A DNA stretch of 61,959 bases from Kiritimatiellia bacterium (GTDB lineage: Bacteria; Verrucomicrobiota; Kiritimatiellia; JAFGHX01): positions 1 to 61,959 of the forward strand of contig JAFGHX010000104.1 in NCBI GenBank assembly GCA_016929905.1. Reading direction: 5' to 3'. The position numbers were made by a program, and so were the translations under genes. Position 1 is the first letter of the stretch; the number at the start of each line of letters is the position of its first letter. The notes beneath the pieces are model-generated. The model saw nothing but the letters and a program-made list of their open reading frames with translations. It ran no database searches and was not told the DNA's origin. Positions 50,997-60,016 of this stretch are shown here, piece by piece.

Positions 50997-52304
50997 TCAG
51001 CCGGCGAACGCCTTGAACACCTTCACACCCGTACCCCAACCCACGTACAGGCTGAGGCAGACCGCGAAAATGTCGGCCAGCACGAGGAGAATCGGGCCCG
51101 GCCGCCTCAGGCTCCACCGGAAATAGCCCATGTCGCGCCTCGTCACTCGCCACAACAGGACCAGCCCGACGACCGGGAATACGAACGCCAGGAAGGCGGC
51201 AAATACCTTGATCTGATACATGGGCGGAATCCGGATCAGGAGCAGCGGGACGGAAGGCAGAAAGAAGAGCAGCACGATAATCTTCATCGGCTTCGAGTTC
51301 ATCCGGATCGGCAGATTGAAGATGTCCATCAGCGCGTAGGCGCCCCCGAGCCACCAGGCAACACCCGAGGTCCATGCCGCGGCGAAGAGCCCCAGGAGAA
51401 AGAGCGACGAAGCCCAGCGCCCCGCCACCGGCTCGAGCAGCACCGAGAAATCCGCCGGGTTGCCCGGCACGATCGCGAACGGCTTCAGGATCGCCTGCGC
51501 CGTCGCCATGATCGGCAGCGCAACGACGCCGGCAGCCAGAATCCCCCACGCGTAGTCGAAACGGACCCGGTGCAGGATGTTCACCTTCTCCGTCAGCTTG
51601 CCGCTGAACCATTTCTTTTCCATCAGGGTATAGGGATAGATCAGGATCAGCCACGCGTTGATCATGCTGCCGGCGTTGGACATGAACAGGGGGTGCCATT
51701 CGCCCTCCGGCGCCTGTGGCACGAGCCCCGCGAGCGCGCGGCTCCAGTTCACGCCAACCAGGACGGCCGAGGCGAAGAAGCATCCGATCAGGGCCATGAG
51801 GACAACCACGAACACGCGTTCGAGCCGCTTGAACATGCCCTGGAACACAAACAGCATGGCGGTCAGTGCCGCCAGCCCGCCCCCAAGTTCCAGCGGGACT
51901 CGCGGGAAGAACCCCGTGATCACCATGGCACACGCGTTCCATTGCGAGTAGGAGCCGAACAGCGTACACACGATCACCGTCAGGAACATGTAGATGGAAA
52001 AGACAGGATGCGCATCCTTGAAGATCGTCATCGGCGTGCGGCCGAAGCGCAGGAAGTAGCGCACCGACATGTCAATCAGCGCCCAGCCCGCAATGCCCAG
52101 CACGAAGTACGTCCACCAGAGCCGAAACCCGAATTTCGCGCCCATCGAACTCGCAATCGCAATGTCGCCCGTGCCGATGTAGAAGGCGGCAATGAGCGAG
52201 CCGCCCCCGATGCACAGGATCCGTTTCAAGCCGAGCCGCTTCGGCTTCACGGACCACGGCGCCACCGCGTCCCCGTCTCGGAATGCTGGGTCTTCCGTAC
52301 TCAT
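50997..52304 (-). CDS. NRAMP-like membrane transporter (atypical)
   Basis: 435 aa, about eleven membrane segments. The opening segment GGGSLIAAFYIGTGDIAIAS followed by SMGAKFGFRLWW aligns with NRAMP TM1, but the metal-binding DPGN is replaced (GTGD), and TM6 (SMINAWLILIYPYTLMEKKW) lacks the MPH motif. So the fold is probably LeuT/NRAMP while the substrate may not be a transition metal. Downstream (66-base gap) of an unknown exported protein on the same strand, so possibly co-transcribed. Confidence 0.7.
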   Translation of the reverse strand: MSTEDPAFRDGDAVAPWSVKPKRLGLKRILCIGGGSLIAAFYIGTGDIAIASSMGAKFGFRLWWTYFVLGIAGWALIDMSVRYFLRFGRTPMTIFKDAHPVFSIYMFLTVIVCTLFGSYSQWNACAMVITGFFPRVPLELGGGLAALTAMLFVFQGMFKRLERVFVVVLMALIGCFFASAVLVGVNWSRALAGLVPQAPEGEWHPLFMSNAGSMINAWLILIYPYTLMEKKWFSGKLTEKVNILHRVRFDYAWGILAAGVVALPIMATAQAILKPFAIVPGNPADFSVLLEPVAGRWASSLFLLGLFAAAWTSGVAWWLGGAYALMDIFNLPIRMNSKPMKIIVLLFFLPSVPLLLIRIPPMYQIKVFAAFLAFVFPVVGLVLLWRVTRRDMGYFRWSLRRPGPILLVLADIFAVCLSLYVGWGTGVKVFKAFAG

Positions 52305-52370
52305 CGTTCTTCAGTCACCAGGCGCCCGCTGCAAGGGCGACCGTTGCGGGAATCGAGGATGGCCACGCGC

Positions 52371-52967
52371 TCACCCGCCGCCCTTGAACCACCCTTCTTC
52401 CGTGCTCTCGTCGAACGGTGGCCCCGGCGTCCGCCATGCACCCCTGGCCGCGAAACGGGGAAGTACCGCCACGAGCGCCACGCTCCACAGCAGACACACC
52501 AGCGCGGGCAGCAGCAGGCTCCATGTCCCCGCTTCCACCAGACTGCCCCGAATTACCTTCAGCGGCCAGTCCAGCTTCTGCTCGTGACCGGCCACTCGGA
52601 TACGGATCGCAAAGGGGTAGACCGCCGGCGGCGTGTCCGCCCCGGGCGTGATCCCCGTCAGCGCCATGCGAACCTTGTCGCCCGCCGGCGCCTTGCCCGT
52701 CGCCGTCTTGTCCTGGGCCAGGCCGAACAGCGGCCGCGCTTCGTCCGCGCACGACGCCGACAGCTCGATCCCAGCCTCCTCCGTACCCGTGTTCTGCGCC
52801 ACCACCATCACGTTGGCGTCCCGCGCCTGCCAGATCCAGTCGGGTGCGAAAACCATCACATCCACGTCCGCCACTCGTACCCGCTCGTTGTACGCGTGCC
52901 CCGCGCGCGGCACGGCGGAGACAAGAGCCCATATCAACAGGCTGCCCAGATGGAGATGTCGTCGCAT
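52371..52967 (-). CDS. Exported protein of unknown function with C-terminal membrane anchor
   Basis: 198 aa. A signal peptide (MRRHLHLGSLLIWALVSAVP, cleavage near GHA) precedes a soluble beta-rich part (NERVRVADVDVMVFAPDWIW; VMVVAQNTGTEEAGIELSAS) and one membrane helix near 150-172 (SLLLPALVCLLWSVALVAVL). No family recognised. Position just before the transporter suggests a shared role. ATG codons upstream exist but lie before the signal peptide. Confidence 0.65.
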   Translation of the reverse strand: MRRHLHLGSLLIWALVSAVPRAGHAYNERVRVADVDVMVFAPDWIWQARDANVMVVAQNTGTEEAGIELSASCADEARPLFGLAQDKTATGKAPAGDKVRMALTGITPGADTPPAVYPFAIRIRVAGHEQKLDWPLKVIRGSLVEAGTWSLLLPALVCLLWSVALVAVLPRFAARGAWRTPGPPFDESTEEGWFKGGG

Positions 52968-53061
52968 GTCCGGGGATACTATGACAATCGCCCGCCCCAC
53001 GCCACCCAAAAGTCCGCCGCACGCCCCGACGTTCGCAACACCACACATTCATCAGAACACA

Positions 53062-53097
53062 AACTTGCTCGAGAACTTACTCGGGAACTTGCTCGAG
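53062..53097. repeat. Three tandem 12-base repeats
   Basis: AACTTGCTCGAG, AACTTACTCGGG, AACTTGCTCGAG in a row (two changes in the middle unit). Each contains the palindrome-like CTCGAG. A related two-unit copy is at about 30977-31015. Confidence 0.7.
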
Positions 53098-53101
53098 AAC
53101 C

Positions 53102-53118
53102 CCCGCCGCAGCGGCGGG
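53102..53118. repeat. GC-rich perfect palindrome next to the tandem repeat
   Basis: CCCGCCGC A GCGGCGGG, 17 bases, immediately after the 12-base repeats. Probably part of the same small repeat element rather than a terminator, since no T-run follows. Confidence 0.55.
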
Positions 53119-53280
53119 ATCGACAAAGCTTATCAACTGCCCATCCCTGCCCAAGAATGTCAGTCCTTTCGGTTGGGTCATATTGTCGCTGTCTGCTGCC
53201 TGTAAGGATGCTGGAGTGGGTCAGTATGTCGACTTCGGATAGGGGGCGAATTGGCTGAATCATCGAAAAAGAGGCTTTTC

Positions 53281-53309
53281 TTGACCGGGCAGCACGATTC
53301 TCCACATAT
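53281..53309 (+). promoter_or_regulatory. Promoter of clpB
   Basis: TTGACC at 53281-53286, 17-base spacer, ACATAT at 53304-53309. The preceding C (CTTGACC) and CCACATAT also loosely fit a heat-shock sigma-32 promoter (CTTGAAA and CCCATNT), as expected for clpB. The leader would be about 215 bases. Confidence 0.45.
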
Positions 53310-53534
53310 TCGGCCATTGGCACGATTCATGCTCTCAATAGGGGTGATCTGGCCGAGGAACAGGGACGGACCCCTGAGGATCCCGAGAACGGAACCATGG
53401 GAGCGGGAGCGGGGACAGAGCCCAAACCACGGGTTGGACGGCAAGCAGGAGGGTGTCGGCGGTATGAAGCCTGGAACAGCTTTCGGCTTTGCGCCCCGGT
53501 AGGATTGGTGAAATAATCGAGACGAGGTTTTCCG

Positions 53535-56153
<2,619 letters not shown>

Positions 56154-56227
56154 GATCGGAATGACGCGCGGCTTCCGGTTCAGATCACTTTCCGACCCAG
56201 ATACACTCTTCTTGCGGGTATCTGCCC

Positions 56228-56289
56228 AGTAAGCCCGGCTTCTCCGAAGCCGAGGCCTGGCCTGCGCTTCGGAGAAGCGCGGCCTACTT
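56228..56289. repeat. Long imperfect inverted repeat after clpB
   Basis: Arms 56228-56249 and 56267-56289 share GCTTCTCCGAAG / CTTCGGAGAAGC with extension to AGTA.GCC / GGCCTACTT; the loop is 17 bases. It could end the clpB transcript on either strand, but the unit looks like an interspersed palindrome. Confidence 0.6.
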
Positions 56290-56403
56290 GGGTTGCGGGT
56301 GACTTGCGGTGGGGCGTTCTTCGGCCGGGACTGCCTGGTGCACGTTCTTGCTTGTCGGATTCCAGGCTGGGGCTTATCATGAAAAGGAGCGAAAGGGCGC
56401 ATC

Positions 56404-57033
56404 ATGGAACACGCCGCACCGAACTCAACGGCCCGCCACACGTGGCAGGAGTACCGGTCGTGGGGCAATGAAGAGCGCTGGGAGCTGATCGACGGCGTCG
56501 CCTACGCCATGACTCCCGCACCGTCGGCACGCCACCAGTGGATATCCGGCCGGCTGTTTGGACAACTCTCCCGCTATTTCCAGGGAAAGGCGTGCGAGCC
56601 GTTCTCTGCGCCGGCCGACGTCAAGCTTTCCGCGCACGACGTTGTCCAGCCCGATCTGTTCATCGTGTGCGACAAGACGCAGATCAAGGAGTCACACATC
56701 GAAGGGCCGCCCGCGTTGATCGTGGAGATTCTTTCCCCGTCGTCCGTCGCACATGACCGTGCCAGGAAGATGGCGCTCTATGCGCGCAGCTGCGTAAAGG
56801 AAGTCTGGCTCGTCACCCCGCATCCGCCGATCGTCGAGGTGTACGTTCTGGATGGAGAGTCCTACCGGGTCGCCGAAGCCTGTTCGGAACGGGACCGGCT
56901 CGAAAGCCGCACGTTTCCGGGCCTTATCATTGAATTGAGCGAGGTCTTCACCTTTCCGGTCGAACCCGAGCAGGGCATCACGGTCGTCAAGGAAGGCACT
57001 CCTCCGCCGTATGGCCGGCGAGCCGGGCAGTAG
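56404..57033 (+). CDS. Uma2 family (DUF820) endonuclease-like protein
   Basis: 209 aa. Restriction endonuclease-like fold: ERWELIDGVAYAMTPAPSAR at the start, then VVQPDLFIVCD (catalytic Asp), PPALIVEILSPSS (catalytic Glu) and KMALYARSCVKEVWLV (catalytic Lys region). Members are often found in many scattered copies; their role is not established. The ribosome site AAAAGGAG is about 14 bases upstream. It stands alone and converges on a pseudogene. Confidence 0.85.
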   Translation: MEHAAPNSTARHTWQEYRSWGNEERWELIDGVAYAMTPAPSARHQWISGRLFGQLSRYFQGKACEPFSAPADVKLSAHDVVQPDLFIVCDKTQIKESHIEGPPALIVEILSPSSVAHDRARKMALYARSCVKEVWLVTPHPPIVEVYVLDGESYRVAEACSERDRLESRTFPGLIIELSEVFTFPVEPEQGITVVKEGTPPPYGRRAGQ

Positions 57034-57037
57034 TCCT

Positions 57038-57057
57038 CCCAACATCGGCGTGTTGGG
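57038..57057. terminator. Short hairpin between Uma2 gene and pseudogene
   Basis: CCCAACA, loop TCGGCG, TGTTGGG, followed by GG and T. A weak bidirectional terminator at best. Confidence 0.4.
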
Positions 57058-57078
57058 GGTTGCGCAGGGCTCGGGATG

Positions 57079-57471
57079 CTACCGCGCCCCCTTCTCCACC
57101 GTTCCTGTCAGCTTGTCCGGATTCACTTCTTCGCCGTCCTCCGGAAACGGGTAGGGCAGCAGCCACCAGTCCTCGGTGAATGAGGCGGCTTCGCCGGGTT
57201 GCAGCTTCTCCATCGGGCCGATCGGCTCCAACTCGCAGAACTTCTTGTGGTAGTAGATGCACACGGTGATCGTCGCCAGCTCGTTTTAGACGCGGTCCGG
57301 ACACACCGGGAAGCGTTTCACGAAGAGCAGGTCGCTCTTCATCAGGTACGCCAGCCAGCCGGCGTGAGAATCCATGCCCAGCTTGGGATACCGCGGCACG
57401 TAGCGGATCTCCAGGAAGCCGTCGCGTTTGCGTACGTTCGCATGTTCCGGCTCGTAGCTCAGCAGGGCCTT
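57079..57471 (-). pseudogene. DUF4380-like protein remnant with an in-frame stop
   Basis: The minus strand reads a continuous frame from about 57471 (FLEIRYVPRYPKLGMDSHAG, then LLFVKRFPVCPDRV) to a TAA at 57286-57288, then continues in the same frame (NELATITVCIYYHKKFCELE, PIGPMEKLQPGEAASFTED) to the TAG at 57079. Changing the TAA to TAC would restore RVYNEL. The first part of the gene is missing and replaced by repeat sequence. The DUF4380-type assignment is from recognition of the C-terminal motifs and is moderately sure; the broken state is directly visible. Confidence 0.65.
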
Positions 57472-57473
57472 AC

Positions 57474-57523
57474 AGCTTCGCCCTCCCGTTGTGCATCACA
57501 TCGTGTCTTTGGAGGGCGAGGCT
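57474..57523. repeat. Inverted repeat abutting the pseudogene
   Basis: AGCTTCGCCCTCC (57474-57486) and GGAGGGCGAGGCT (57511-57523) pair with one mismatch around a 24-base loop. The GGAGGGCGAG core recurs at 59582. It lies exactly where the pseudogene loses its 5' part. Confidence 0.6.
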
Positions 57524-57583
57524 GCGCCGAGCCGCCCCTGATTGGACTTCTTGGAGTGGACTCAACCCCAAACGATAAACCCC

Positions 57584-57612
57584 TTGCCAAAATGGTGCCT
57601 ACCAATTACAAT
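57584..57612 (+). promoter_or_regulatory. Promoter of the GntR operon
   Basis: TTGCCA (57584-57589), 17-base spacer, TACAAT (57607-57612). Transcription would start at about 57619, one or two bases before the GntR ATG. Confidence 0.75.
57593..57604. promoter_or_regulatory. GntR operator TGGT-N4-ACCA (repressor promoter)
   Basis: TGGTGCCTACCA within the -35/-10 spacer. The same half-sites occur twice in the promoter of the isomerase-like gene, so this is probably autoregulation by the GntR protein. Confidence 0.7.
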
Positions 57613-57620
57613 CACGGCTC

Positions 57621-58394
57621 ATGAGTATGAATCGGCCGAGCGCCTATGCGAAGATTGCGGACAAACTGCGGCACGATATCCTCGCCGGGCGGCTCAAGCC
57701 CGGCGCAAAACTGCCGACGGAACGGGAACTCAGCGCGCGGCTTGCGGTAACGCGCATGACCGTCCGGCGCGCGCTGCGGGTCCTGGAAGACGAACGGCTC
57801 GTGAGACGCCGCCAGGGCAGCGGGACCTACGTCGGCCCGAACCCGTCCCGCCGAATCCCGCTCATGATCGACTACACCGGCTCGATCCGCGAGCATGCCC
57901 CCAAGCTCAACCGGACCGTCAAGCTGTGCAAATGGCAGCCGGCCGACGCCACGGCGGCGGATCTTCTTCAGGTTGACGCCAGTCGGGACTTCGTCCTCTA
58001 TGCCGAACGCGTGGACGATCTGGAGGGGGCGCCGGTCGCCTGGGACCAGGCCTACATCGCCGCCGCCTTCGGCCGGCAGCTGACCGAACGGCACCTCGCT
58101 CGCGTCGATTTCGTGGAGATGTGGTGCCGGGCCGGCGCTTTCGAGGTGACGTTCTGCGACCAGACGGTCGAGGCCGTCCCGGCCGCCGGCCCCACGCTGC
58201 GCTACTTGCGCGTGGCGCGCGGCAAGCCGCTGCTCAGGTCGACCGAGGTCTACTACACCCGCGGCGACCGGCCGGCCGGGCTGTTCCTCAGCTACTACGA
58301 TCCGGACCACATCTCGATCAAATCGCGGTTCTCGTGGAATCCGGGCGCGCCCGGCAGCGGGAAGCAGGGGCGCCGCCGCCCGTCGCAACGATGA
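57621..58394 (+). CDS. GntR/HutC family transcriptional repressor
   Basis: 257 aa. Winged helix (about 8-75, LRHDILAGRLKPGAKLPTER; MTVRRALRVLEDERLVRRRQ with GSGTYV) and a C-terminal UTRA ligand domain (about 95-240, LYAERVDDLEGAPVAWDQAY). The ATG at 57621 lies almost at the predicted transcript start, with no ribosome site, so the mRNA appears leaderless; a second ATG at 57627 is also possible. It is coupled by ATGA to the amidohydrolase and most likely controls that operon and the isomerase-like gene through TGGT-N4-ACCA sites. Confidence 0.88.
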   Translation: MSMNRPSAYAKIADKLRHDILAGRLKPGAKLPTERELSARLAVTRMTVRRALRVLEDERLVRRRQGSGTYVGPNPSRRIPLMIDYTGSIREHAPKLNRTVKLCKWQPADATAADLLQVDASRDFVLYAERVDDLEGAPVAWDQAYIAAAFGRQLTERHLARVDFVEMWCRAGAFEVTFCDQTVEAVPAAGPTLRYLRVARGKPLLRSTEVYYTRGDRPAGLFLSYYDPDHISIKSRFSWNPGAPGSGKQGRRRPSQR

Positions 58395-59467
58395 ACACCT
58401 CAGGTTACCTGGTGAGGCAGGAACACGTTCCGCCCAAGGCGCGGTTCCCCGTCATCGACGCGCATAACCACCTCTGGGGCGCGTGGGACGAGGTGGCCCG
58501 GATCGTCGGCGTCATGGACCAGGTCGGCGTCCTGTGCTATTGCGACCTGACCGCCAATATCGACCTCGAATGGGGCGGCGGCGGCTACCGGTTCCGGCCG
58601 GGCGATATCCGCGCCTTCTTCACGCACGCCGCCGGAGCCTATCCGGGCCGGTTCTACGGGTTCACGACCGCCACCTTCGCACGCCCGGTCGACCAGCCGC
58701 TGTTCGAGGATGCCGGCGCCTTCGTGCGGGAGACGATCGAGACGCTGCGCGAACACGTGGCGTTGGGCGCGCGCGGCCTCAAGATCCTGAAGGAACTCGG
58801 GCTGCGCTACCGCGATGCGGCCGGCCAACGCGTCCGAATCGACGACCCGCGCCTCGCCCCCGTCTGGGAAGAAGCCGGCAGACTCGGCGTCCCCGTGTTG
58901 ATGCATCAGTCCGATCCCGTCGGCTTCTTCGAGCCCGTCACCCCCAAAAACGAACACTACGACAGCCTCATGAAATACCCGTCCTGGAGCTTCGCCGACC
59001 CCGACTTCCCCCGCAAGCACGAACTCCTCGAGCAGCGGGATCGCGTGATCCGTAACCACCCCAACACGACCTTCATGCTGCCGCATGTGGCCAATTGCGC
59101 CGAGGACTTGTCCTCTGTCGCCCGCCTCCTCGACCACAACCCGAACGTCTATATCGACTGCTCCGCCCGCGCCGATGAGCTTGGCCGCCGCCCCTACGCC
59201 GCGCGGCGTTTCCTGATCGACTACCAGGACCGCGTCTATTTCGGCACCGATATGCCCGCATCACCCGACATGTACCGATTCTACTTCCGGTTCTTCGAGA
59301 CCGACGACGAGTACTTCTTCCCGCCCGACTACGACGGTACCTTCGAGCGGCACCGGTGGCATGTCTGCGGGCTGGCCTTGCCGGACGAGGTGCTGCAGAA
59401 ACTCTATTCCGGAAACATCCTGCGCATCGTGCCGGGGCTCCGGAAATGGGTGCGCGGTGTCGTGTAG
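58391..59467 (+). CDS. Amidohydrolase (metal-dependent hydrolase, fuconolactonase-like family)
   Basis: 358 aa. Amidohydrolase_2 family. The metal-binding HxH is at 25-27 (VIDAHNHLWG); later GLKILKELGL, VLMHQSDPVGFF, TTFMLPHVANC and VYFGTDMPASPDMYRF supply the remaining His and Asp ligands. No signal peptide. The ATG overlaps the GntR stop by 4 bases. In such regulons these enzymes open sugar lactones or decarboxylate ring acids; linkage to an L-fucose-isomerase-like gene favours a deoxy-sugar lactone, by inference only. Confidence 0.82.
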   Translation: MNTSGYLVRQEHVPPKARFPVIDAHNHLWGAWDEVARIVGVMDQVGVLCYCDLTANIDLEWGGGGYRFRPGDIRAFFTHAAGAYPGRFYGFTTATFARPVDQPLFEDAGAFVRETIETLREHVALGARGLKILKELGLRYRDAAGQRVRIDDPRLAPVWEEAGRLGVPVLMHQSDPVGFFEPVTPKNEHYDSLMKYPSWSFADPDFPRKHELLEQRDRVIRNHPNTTFMLPHVANCAEDLSSVARLLDHNPNVYIDCSARADELGRRPYAARRFLIDYQDRVYFGTDMPASPDMYRFYFRFFETDDEYFFPPDYDGTFERHRWHVCGLALPDEVLQKLYSGNILRIVPGLRKWVRGVV

Positions 59468-59518
59468 CCGGTAACGCAGGCCGGATCGCCTCCACTTCAA
59501 GAACCCGGTTCGTCAGGA

Positions 59519-59553
59519 GAGGCTGTCTCATGAGCCCGGCTCGGCACAGCCTC
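59519..59553. terminator. Possible terminator hairpin after the amidohydrolase
   Basis: GAGGCTGT at 59519-59526 and ACAGCCTC at 59546-59553, perfect 8-base arms, without a clear T-run. Confidence 0.35.
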
Positions 59554-59735
59554 GCCAGATATCCAATCTGTTGCGCAAAATGGAGGGCGAGCGTCCTCGC
59601 GAGCCGCATCGCCAGGCAGACTCCGGAATGTGTGCGCCTCCTCTCCCCCGCCCTGACTGCCCCCTTAGTGGCTTGGTTGTCGAGAACTGCAACGAAAAAC
59701 AAGAAATTTTCGGGTGCTGAGAGGGCAGAGGGCAG

Positions 59736-59793
59736 AAGTCAGAGGTCAGCTGGGCGACACGTGTATGCGGGAAGAGCCGCTGACCTCTGACCT
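59736..59793. repeat. AGGTCAGAG-type inverted repeat
   Basis: AAGTCAGAGGTCAG (59736-59749) pairs with CTGACCTCTGACCT (59780-59793) with one mismatch; further GACCTCTGACC units follow to about 59805. The two arms sit around a 30-base centre. Confidence 0.6.
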
Positions 59794-59911
59794 CCGACCT
59801 CTGACCGCTGGGTTGCGGGCGAAGCCCGCATTAGTCCTCGAAAACTGCTGGGTTGGCAATCGGACTCTCTCCCAACTTGCCCGCGGACTCTCGATCGTTG
59901 CCAACAACCAC

Positions 59912-59940
59912 TTGACAAATGGTACACACCAATCTATAAT
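59912..59940 (+). promoter_or_regulatory. Consensus promoter of the isomerase-like gene
   Basis: TTGACA (59912-59917), 17-base spacer, TATAAT (59935-59940): a perfect sigma-70 promoter. Transcription would start near 59947, leaving a leader of about 70 bases with the ribosome site AAGGAGG. Confidence 0.85.
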
Positions 59941-59951
59941 GGTCCGGACCA
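59920..59951. promoter_or_regulatory. Two GntR operators TGGT-N4-ACCA
   Basis: TGGTACACACCA at 59920-59931 lies in the promoter spacer; TGGTCCGGACCA at 59940-59951 (part of the perfect palindrome ATGGTCCGGACCAT) covers the transcript start. Their centres are exactly 20 bases apart, two helical turns, ideal for two dimers on one face. Such a strong promoter needs tight repression. Confidence 0.75.
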
Positions 59952-60016
59952 TAATGAAGGCCCGCTCACGCCCGCCGCCGGCGCGGGGGGCCGGGACCGG
60001 CCGCAAGGAGGACATC

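Larger units (their letters stand above)
52968..53534. other. 567-base divergent gap upstream of clpB
   Basis: No gene. It contains a 12-base tandem repeat, a strong hairpin and a good promoter for clpB (each listed separately). The rest, 53310-53534, would be a long clpB leader. Confidence 0.6.
59468..60016. other. 549-base gap rich in inverted repeats, ending in a regulated promoter
   Basis: No gene. In order: a hairpin GAGGCTGT/ACAGCCTC (59519-59553), a GGAGGGCGAG-type repeat (59582-59604), an AGTCAGAGGTCAG inverted repeat (59736-59793), a GCGGGC-GAA-GCCCGC hairpin (59815-59829), then the promoter and operators of the next gene. Confidence 0.65.
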
